A stretch of DNA of 64,000 nt from assembly GCA_963773685.1 (NCBI GenBank), contig CAVZBY010000002.1, positions 289,464 through 353,463 of the forward strand, read 5' to 3'. Below are positions 58,047 to 64,000 of this stretch, piece after piece. How positions within the stretch are numbered: the first letter of the stretch is position 1; each line of letters starts with the position of its first letter. The stretch comes from JALHVH01 sp963773685 (GTDB taxonomy: Bacteria; Acidobacteriota; Aminicenantia; Aminicenantales; Saccharicenantaceae). The notes beneath the pieces are model-generated. The model made no database searches and was not told the DNA's origin. It saw nothing but the letters and a program-made list of their open reading frames with translations. The position numbers and the translations under genes were made by a program.

Positions 58047-58818
58047 CTAACAGAACCGGAAGACGTATCGTCCTTTTCCGACTCTGATGGAATCGAGGAT
58101 GGCCGCATGGATCATATCGGCCGCCAGGCCGCAGGCCTTCTCAAGCGAGCGGCCGCGGGCGAGATGGGCGAGGATGGCCGAGGACAGAAAACATCCGGTT
58201 CCGTGGACATCCCGGGCGATCTTTTCGTGGCCGAAGACGACGTGCGCGTCCGTCGAAGAGGATGTTGACGGCGCTCTTTTCCGAGATGCCCTCCCTTTGA
58301 CCAGGCAGGGGACCGACGTCCGCCCGAAGATGGCTGCGGGCCGCCTCCGTCATGTCCGCGGGCGTCCGTACGGTCGACCCGGAGAGGAGGGGCTTCCTCA
58401 TGTTCGGCGTCATGAGGGAGGCGTTGCTCCTGACCGCACGGAGAAGGGCGGATATGCCGCTTATTTCGAATAAAGCGGCGCCCGAGCTCGCCCGAAGGAT
58501 CGGATCGATGACCCTGGGTATGCCCGGCGTGCGCGACGAGGATGCGCGCAACCACCGGCACGATCGCGCACGAGCCGAGCATGCCGACCTTGATGCCGGA
58601 AGACGTCATGTCGGCGGTCAGCGCCAGATACTGGGCGCTCACCGTCCGGGCGGTGAGACGGGACTGACCCTCCGGACCTCGACGGTGTTCTGGACGGTCA
58701 AGGCGGTGAGGACCGCCGTCCCGTGGAAACCGAGGGCCCCGAAGACGCGGACGTCGAGGAGGGCTCCGGCGCCTCCGGAGGGGTCGTAGCCGGCGATGGA
58801 AAGCAGGTTCCTTTTCAC
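58047..58818 (-). CDS. thiD: hydroxymethylpyrimidine/phosphomethylpyrimidine kinase (several frameshifts)
   Basis: About 257 residues of the ThiD ribokinase-like family. 'NLLSIAGYDPSGGAGALLDV' is the N-terminal substrate loop (normally GxDPSGGAGIxxD), then 'FGALGFHGTAVLTALTVQNT'. After a break near 58655: 'ALTADMTSSGIKVGMLGSCA'. After another near 58515: 'RVIDPILRASSGAALFE' and 'LMTPNMRKPLLSGST'. The final frame ends 'SLEKACGLAADMIHAAILDS'. ThiD phosphorylates HMP and HMP-P for thiamine synthesis. GTG start at 58818 behind GGGAGG. No other thiamine gene lies in the window. Confidence 0.83.
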
Positions 58819-58922
58819 GTCTTTCGCCTCCCGGGATTGTAGGATCGACGGCGGTCGGTTGTCAACGGCCGGCTCGAGGGGATGCCCGGGCGGGGGGTCC
58901 AAAAAAAGATGCTTACGGCGGG

Positions 58923-58952
58923 TTGCATTTGTCATTAAAAACTATATATAAT
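58923..58952 (+). promoter_or_regulatory. promoter for the IclR-type regulator
   Basis: TTGCAT (58923-58928), 18 bp, TATAAT (58947-58952), about 45 bp before the start codon. Confidence 0.55.
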
Positions 58953-58967
58953 TACTAAATAAGTAAT
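58951..58967. promoter_or_regulatory. ATTACT-N5-AGTAAT operator-like dyad
   Basis: A perfect 6-bp inverted repeat overlapping the end of the -10 box, as expected for an autoregulatory operator of the IclR-family gene that follows. Confidence 0.45.
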
Positions 58968-58997
58968 GGTTCGATCCCGGCGACGAAGGAAGTGATG

Positions 58998-59370
58998 ATG
59001 AAAGAGACTCAAGAATCGTATTTTTCCAAGACCATCGAAAAAGGCTTGAGGATCCTGAACCTCTTCAATCAGGGCCGGACGCGCTTGAGCCTGAAGATGA
59101 TCTCCGAGGAGATAGGCATCAACAAGACTTCGGCCTTCCGCTATATCAACACGCTGGTCCAGCTCGGCTATCTGAAGAAGGACCCGCAGACGAAACTGCT
59201 GGAGATCGGCCCCAAGGCCGTCTATCTGAGCTATACCATCACCAAGAGCTTCAATCTGCTCCAGATCATCAAGCCGCTCGTCGACGATGCCTCCGATACC
59301 CATAACGTCACCGTCCACTGCGGGCTCATCGACGGGGACGCGATCTGGATGATCTATCAGAAACAAGCCC
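58998..59370 (+). CDS. IclR-family transcriptional regulator, truncated by the contig junction
   Basis: About 124 residues survive. The N-terminal winged helix ('FSKTIEKGLRILNLFNQGRT', 'LKMISEEIGINKTSAFRYIN', 'TLVQLGYLKKDPQTKLLEIG') is complete. The ligand-binding domain starts ('SFNLLQIIKPLVDDASDTHN', 'VTVHCGLIDGDAIWMIYQKQ') and stops at the junction near 59370, where a full IclR protein would run another ~130 residues. The frame continues a few codons into unrelated sequence. IclR regulators control catabolic genes in response to small effectors. Start: ATG 58998 (or 58995) after AAGGAAG. Confidence 0.85.
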
Positions 59371-59380
59371 GGGACAATAA
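59360..59380. other. probable chimeric assembly junction
   Basis: At CCCGGGACAATAAAG two oppositely oriented genes, an IclR regulator and an S9 peptidase, both lose the rest of their domains. GC content, promoter type and codon use change at the same place. Confidence 0.8.
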
Positions 59381-60798
59381 AGCAACGCCGGATATTTTTT
59401 ACCGGGATCGAAATCAGGTGGAAAAATGATCCATACCAGCATCTGCTTTCCGTCAGTGGTTTTTACCCATCTTTCTTCAACTTTTCCGATCCGGATAACA
59501 TCATAAATATTCTTGTTGGTAAACGTAAGTTGTACATCGGAGCCAGTTGCCGAATCTATCTTGTAGATTTCTGCAGGTATAGACATACTGGCTTTTGTTG
59601 CTACGAGGTTACCACCCTGCAGGGCGAGGTCGGTATAATCATGCATACCTTTGGTTACCTGCCTGATGGTTCTGGTTTCCAAAGTGCATTCAAAAACCTG
59701 GTAGGTTGCCTTCACTCCGCTGATAAATTCGATTTTTTTACTGTCTTCGCTCCACACAAAATGTGCGGCATTCTGATCGAGATTTTCAGTGAGGTACGTT
59801 TTGTTCTCGTCCCTGAGGTCATATACAAACAATCGCTCCTTATCCGCTTCATATCCGGGGGTTTCCATGCTCATAAAAGCAAGTTGGTGACCGTCGGGTG
59901 AAAAAACAGGGTAGCGGTCGTAACCAGGCATTCCTTCTGTGATATTCTTTGTATTCCCATTGTTATCATACAGATAGATATCTGAATTGGTGCTTTCTGA
60001 AAATTCTCTTCCGCGCAGTTTTTTACTGGCATATGCCAGCATGCTTCCATCAGGGTTCCATGCTATATCCCTGATGTCGAAGTAAGGGGGCAACGGTGCG
60101 TCAAACGGTTCATCCTTCATGATATCCTTTCCTGCTTCAATCTTACCGTTGATCATTTCGGATATGAAAATGTGACTGTAGGAATAATCGTTCCATGAAT
60201 CCCAATGACGGTACATCATGTCTTCAATAACCATTCCTTTGGCGAGAGGCAGATCGGGATAACGGTCGGTGGTTGCAGGGTCCATCTTAACATCCTGCAG
60301 GTAAAATAGTTTTTTTCCGTCCGATGCAAATTCAAAACCGTTGATGTCCCCGGGTACTAAGGATGCAACCTGTTTATCTGAACCGTCAGCCTGCATGGTC
60401 CAGATGACCATCTGGTCGTTCATTTTACATAGAAAGGCAATATTTTTGTTATCAATCCACCGGGGATTGGAACACGAAGCAATGTCTTCGGTAAGATTCA
60501 CGGGTGTTCCGCCGGTCACCGGAACTGAAAAGATCCAGGCATGGTTTTTATCGGTGCGGATATCAAATCTTTTCACCGTATATATTAGGGCAGAACCGTC
60601 GGGTGATAATTGCATTTCGCCAAGGCGACCCATCTTCCACAATATTTCCGGGGTAAGCCGGGCATTTTTTATTTCTTCAGAGGATAACCGGTTGCTGAAA
60701 TCAGCATTTTCAGTTTGTTCTTTATTTTGCTCGTTAGTGGAACATCCGTTCATAAGGCTCATCAGGATCAGTGCGGAAAATAGTATACAATTTTTCAT
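59372..60798 (-). CDS. S9-family peptidase lipoprotein, C-terminal catalytic domain cut off by the junction
   Basis: About 475 residues remain. A lipoprotein signal ('NCILFSALILMSLMNGCSTN', lipobox LMNGC) is followed by a TolB/DPP-like beta-propeller: 'QLSPDGSALIYTVKRFD', 'NPRWIDNKNIAFLCKMNDQ', 'IRDIAWNPDGSMLAYASKKL', 'PVFSPDGHQLAFMSMETPG'. It stops at 'FDPGKKYPALLYC', the point where the alpha/beta-hydrolase domain of S9C acylaminoacyl/dipeptidyl peptidases begins, so the Ser-Asp-His triad is missing. No frameshift occurs across the 1.4 kb. The AT-rich codon use differs sharply from the left part of the window. No Shine-Dalgarno is seen. Confidence 0.85.
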
Positions 60799-61258
60799 AA
60801 AGTTAATATGGAATAGGGGATTAAAGTTAAGGTAAAACCTGAAAATCCCAAAAATCCAACTCCCAACCTTACGTTCATCACGAGTTCAAAAAGGGGCTTT
60901 GCCCCATACCCCACTTCATTCTTTGTCTTGACACAAAGAACGAAGCAAGAAAAGTCAAGACAAAACGACTCGCCAGCGCTCTCTGCCGCAAGGCAGGAAT
61001 TTCTAATAAAGTGTCGCAAGCTCCTTTATTGAAATTCCAAGCCTTGCGACATTCACAGCCACACCGGCTCCGCGTTTTGTCACGGCCACCCCACGGTGCT
61101 TCGATTTACGGCAGTTCTTAATCAAAGCCGTCATCGCGATGACCGGTTCCTACGGTCGGAAGCTAACATGTTCATGAGCAGGACTTTGTCGGCCTGTGGG
61201 CGCGAATAATCTGCCCGAACAGGAAGACCATGATTTGAAGACAAGATGAAAGGTAACT
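60799..61258. repeat. intergenic block with a TTGTCTTGAC/GTCAAGACAA inverted repeat, dispersed-repeat-like
   Basis: No gene is visible in this stretch. TTGTCTTGAC (60923-60932) and GTCAAGACAA (60954-60963) form a perfect 10-bp dyad around ACAAAGAACGAAGC. GGGGC/GCCCC (60893-60904) and two further copies of a CTTGCGACA/TGTCGCAAG pair (near 61013 and 61045) lie alongside. Such 'cttgacacaaag..gtcaagac' blocks resemble dispersed intergenic repeats of Bacteroidetes genomes, which agrees with the origin of the tail. Confidence 0.5.
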
Positions 61259-61310
61259 ATGACATATGCGGAGCTACTTACTGTGACGAAAGAAAGTGAC
61301 AGAAAAATTT

Positions 61311-61318
61311 TATCTTTG
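61311..61318 (+). promoter_or_regulatory. Bacteroidetes-type -7 promoter element
   Basis: TATCTTTG matches the TAnnTTTG -7 consensus used by the Bacteroidetes primary sigma factor. It lies 27 bp before the ATG at 61346. Nothing like it was noted in front of the left-part genes, which use TTGACA/TATAAT. Confidence 0.55.
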
Positions 61319-61345
61319 AAACCATATCAACCCCATCACACTATC

Positions 61346-62425
61346 ATGAAAATAGAACTTAAAAAGGACTTTACCTGGTCGCTATTGGTCCCTACCAGCA
61401 TGGGAATCCGTTTAACACCGGTAAACGGGCAACCTGTGCAAAGCAGCGACATGTATTCCATGCAGGCCACCAGTGCAGAAACCAATGTTGCCAGTATTTC
61501 TTCCTACCTGGGACTTCCTGTTAAGGTACTCACCACTTTTGTCAAGGATAGTCCGATAGCCCAATTTATAAAAAGCAATCTTGCCGGCCGTCATATCCAT
61601 ACGAAGGAATTGAAGTCCCGCAGGGCGATCCCTGGGGTTACCGCCACCAGTTCAATATTGCCGACAGCGGATATGGTTCCCGCGGTCCGCGGGTACTAAA
61701 CGACCGTGCCGGCGAAGTAGGCCGTACACTCAATGTTAAGGATTTTGACCTGGATCGGATTTTTGGCAAGGAAGGTGTTCAGATTATCCATCTTTCGGGA
61801 CTGATCGGTGCCTTGTCGGCCGAAACCAGCCGCTTTTGCCTTGAACTGGCACGAGCAGCAAAAAAGCATGGCACCCGGATTTCCTTTGATCTCAATTATC
61901 GAGCTTCCTTCTGGAAAGGACAGGGAGAAAGAGCTTCATGAGATCTTTACCGAAATTGCCGGGGTATCCGATATTCTGGTTGGCAATGAAGAAGATTTCC
62001 AGCTATGCCTGGGCATTGAAGGTCCCGAAGCCGGAGGAAAAGATCTGGCGGCAAAGATTCATGGATTTAAAGGTATGATCACGAATGTGAAGAAAGCATT
62101 CCCGAATGCCTCGGTATTTGCTACAACACTTCGTCAGGTTATCAATACCAACCAGCATATGTGGGGTGCTATCATGCTCGAAGGCGATAATTGGCATGTG
62201 GTTGAACCGCGCGAAATTACTGTCCTCGACCGCATCGGCGGAGGCGATGGATTTGTCGGCGGCATGCTGTACGCTATACTGAAAGACTGGGAACCCGAAA
62301 AATGGGTGCAGTTCGGATGGGCAAGCGGTGCCCTGGCCACTACATTTCTTACCGATTATGCACAGCCTGCTGACGAAGAACAGATATGGAGCATCTGGGA
62401 AGGCAATGCACGGGTCAGGCGATAA
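61346..62425 (+). CDS. PfkB-family carbohydrate kinase, likely 2-keto-3-deoxygluconate kinase (two frameshifts)
   Basis: About 359 residues. 'LLVPTSMGIRLTPVNGQPVQ', 'AETNVASISSYLGLPVKVLT' (substrate end), then after a break near 61605 'PQGDPWGYRHQFNIADSGYG' and 'IIHLSGLIGALSAETSRFCL'. After a break near 61922, 'VSDILVGNEEDFQLCLGIEG' and the C-terminal signature 'LDRIGGGDGFVGGMLYAI' (DxxGxGDxFxGG, anion hole and catalytic Asp). It phosphorylates a sugar with ATP; the length and pattern fit KdgK of the Entner-Doudoroff/uronate route. No Shine-Dalgarno precedes the ATG, usual for Bacteroidetes. The two breaks look like sequence errors. Confidence 0.8.
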
Positions 62426-62427
62426 TC

Positions 62428-63750
62428 TTAAATTTCCTTTAATAAGGTATTGTTGGAGGAATTCCTGATATCCTCATAAAAAGAGTTCACGATCTGGTTG
62501 AACTTTTTAAGTTCTTCGGTTTCCTTTTCAAAGGGAACCTGCTGCCCCTGTTTCTCAAGAGCGTCAATTACATAACTGATGGTAATTTTTGCAGGATCAA
62601 TGGCCGGCTGATATGCTACTTCGCGTACCATGGGCGTTAATGTCTCACAAATAATCCTGGCTGTGAGAAGATCAAATACAATTTCCCGTACAATTCTCAC
62701 GGGTATGTTGAGATCAGCCGCAATAGTGGTATCGTTCAATGGTTCGTGTCCATCAGAGAAGTTCTTAACAATTTTATGCATCACCATCAATTCAAGAACT
62801 CTCTTGTGTTGATGGCTGACGTTAATTTCCTCAAATTCCTGTTCGTAATGTGCGGTATTCTGATAGGCATAGGAAACTTCAGCCCCAAACAAAACAATCA
62901 GCCAGCTCCATTCAAGCCAAATCATAAATAAGGGTAAGGCAGCAAATGTTCCATAAATTGCACCATAACCCGACAGCAATGACTGAAAATTCACATAGCC
63001 CCATTGCAACAATTGGAACAATGTACCTGCAAGGATCCCTGCCGCCAATGCCGGAACAAACTTTACCTTGGTATTGGGAACCACAATATAGATCAGGGTA
63101 AATACAAACCAGATCAGGGTATAGGAGAGTAAGGTCATCAGAATTTTCAGAATCGAATCAAGATAATGCAGGAAAGGCAGTTTCTCTGATATGACTTCAA
63201 GCTGGGAGACATTGAAACTACTGGAAATGATGAGAAATACCGGTGCAATGATCATCAGGGATATGTAATCGGTAAACTGACGGGTGATCACCCTTGATTT
63301 TTTTACCTGCCAGATGTTGTTGAATGAGCTTTCGATGTTGCCGAAGACTTTCATTACCGACCAGAACAAAATAACGATACCGATCCCTGCAATATATCCC
63401 GTATTAATGTGACCCAGATAGCGGTCCACAAATCCCAGAACTGTTGTAAGAATCTCCTTCTGTCCCTGTAACCGTTCCGTAAGCAGGGTGGCCAGTTTAT
63501 CCTGCAGACCAAAGCCGCCTGCTATTCCAAAAATCAGGGCCAGTATGGGTACAATGGAAAGCAGGGTGTAAAACGACAGCGCCGATGAACGAAGCTGTAT
63601 CTTATCTTTATTGAAACCTTTAAAGGCCAGAAATAATATTTTCCCCTGTTTGACAAGAAAATTGAAAACAGGATGCTTATCCTTAGTGGAAATCTTCCAG
63701 ATATCTTTTTCAAAAAACTGGGAAACTCGTTGAATTATATTTTTTTCCAT
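62428..63750 (-). CDS. YihY/BrkB family inner-membrane protein
   Basis: A complete 440-residue protein. Residues ~45-300 hold six membrane segments: 'LRSSALSFYTLLSIVPILAL' (the YihY signature), 'GYIAGIGIVILFWSVMKVFG', 'DYISLMIIAPVFLIISSSF', 'LLSYTLIWFVFTLIYIVVPN', 'VPALAAGILAGTLFQLLQWG', 'FAALPLFMIWLEWSWLIVLF'. 'FNNIWQVKKSR' and 'IYGTFAALPLF' are the conserved loops. The C-terminal ~130 residues form a cytoplasmic winged-helix-like extension ('LELMVMHKIVKNFSDGHEPL'). Once annotated RNase BN, the family is not a nuclease; its function is unsettled. Its stop lies 2 bp from that of the kinase (convergent). Confidence 0.88.
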   Translation of the reverse strand: MEKNIIQRVSQFFEKDIWKISTKDKHPVFNFLVKQGKILFLAFKGFNKDKIQLRSSALSFYTLLSIVPILALIFGIAGGFGLQDKLATLLTERLQGQKEILTTVLGFVDRYLGHINTGYIAGIGIVILFWSVMKVFGNIESSFNNIWQVKKSRVITRQFTDYISLMIIAPVFLIISSSFNVSQLEVISEKLPFLHYLDSILKILMTLLSYTLIWFVFTLIYIVVPNTKVKFVPALAAGILAGTLFQLLQWGYVNFQSLLSGYGAIYGTFAALPLFMIWLEWSWLIVLFGAEVSYAYQNTAHYEQEFEEINVSHQHKRVLELMVMHKIVKNFSDGHEPLNDTTIAADLNIPVRIVREIVFDLLTARIICETLTPMVREVAYQPAIDPAKITISYVIDALEKQGQQVPFEKETEELKKFNQIVNSFYEDIRNSSNNTLLKEI

Positions 63751-63819
63751 AAAAACGGTTGCAAGTTTAAAAATACGATTTTTATCTATATTTACGCTGA
63801 AATGAACAATTGGTTCTAA

Positions 63820-64000
63820 ATGTCAGCGTTCAATCTTGAAAATAAAAAAGTACTGGTTGTTGAAGATGACGAAATGAGTTTTCTTTATCTTTCCCATATA
63901 TTCTTGCTGACGGGTGCAACACTCATTCGAAAAACCACCGGGATAGATGCCATAGAGGAATTTCGATTTAACCGAAATTATGATTTTATTCTCATGGATA
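63820..64000 (+). CDS. response-regulator receiver domain, truncated by the window end
   Basis: 60 residues are visible: 'NLENKKVLVVEDDEMSFLYL' with the acidic pair EDD, then 'GIDAIEEFRFNRNYDFILMD', ending at the phospho-accepting Asp. This is a CheY-like receiver at the N terminus of a protein that continues beyond base 64000; the output domain is unknown, and many Bacteroidetes proteins of this form are hybrid kinases or stand-alone regulators. It is divergent from the YihY gene. Confidence 0.82.
   Translation, partial: MSAFNLENKKVLVVEDDEMSFLYLSHIFLLTGATLIRKTTGIDAIEEFRFNRNYDFILMD

Noticed and set aside
59372..64000. Recent horizontal transfer of a Bacteroidetes segment
   Set aside because: No integrase, tRNA site or insertion sequence is visible at the junction, both genes there are truncated, and the foreign part runs to the window end; a chimeric contig is simpler.

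Overview
The first ~59.37 kb is a high-GC bacterial chromosome segment that I would place, as an inference from gene families only, with Aminicenantota/Acidobacteriota-like bacteria. The markers are TonB receptors with an N-terminal carboxypeptidase-regulatory domain, GWxTD-domain proteins, sulfatase/TPR fusions, a Tricorn-type protease and a sortilin/BNR-repeat protein. The last ~4.6 kb (59.37-64.0 kb) is clearly lower in GC and looks like Bacteroidetes: a TATCTTTG promoter motif, no Shine-Dalgarno at the kinase start, and a dispersed-repeat-like spacer. The two parts meet inside two genes that are both cut at the same place (an IclR regulator from the left, an S9 peptidase from the right). 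The simplest reading is a chimeric contig, so the tail should not be used to infer neighbours or transfer.

The high-GC part carries dozens of single-base frameshifts. Wherever a paralogue or a conserved motif shows the expected reading, most are one-base insertions. I therefore annotate each broken gene as one CDS over its full span and treat the breaks as probable sequencing or consensus errors rather than pseudogenes.

Layout. 0-7.5 kb: edge of a TonB receptor, D-aminopeptidase, PurF-like protein lacking the catalytic Cys, a promoter-hairpins-terminator locus (candidate small RNA), a Tricorn-like protease and a nucleotide-kinase-like ATPase. 7.7-14.2 kb: DUF1015 protein, a serine-hydrolase lipoprotein that has lost its catalytic residues, lipid kinase, gamma-carbonic anhydrase, MaoC dehydratase, outer-membrane barrel, SDR. 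14.3-22.8 kb: BNR/sortilin-like secreted protein, tiny membrane protein, inverted repeats, SecA paralogue with a C-terminal membrane anchor, HtrA protease, and a HEPN/nucleotidyltransferase pair. 23-41.7 kb: a large envelope cluster made of two TonB receptors (each behind a sigma-54-type promoter), a TPR lipoprotein-like protein, two GWxTD proteins, three tandem sulfatase-like/TPR fusions, a lipoprotein and a secreted kinase-fold protein. 41.8-48.6 kb: c-di-GMP genes (two PilZ, one PAS-GGDEF-EAL), an S9 peptidase fused to a beta-lactamase-like domain, and a nitroreductase. 48.8-53.6 kb: a LexA / Y-family polymerase / DnaE2 SOS mutagenesis cassette. 53.7-59.4 kb: HicB-like protein, GNAT-YoaP protein, a PLP decarboxylase, DUF72 protein, threonine dehydratase, ThiD, IclR fragment. 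59.4-64 kb (foreign tail): S9 peptidase fragment, PfkB sugar kinase, YihY/BrkB membrane protein, start of a response regulator.

Promoters are unusually readable: many genes have a -35/-10 pair with a 17-bp spacer, and at least four start codons lie 6-8 nt after the -10 box, which suggests leaderless mRNAs.
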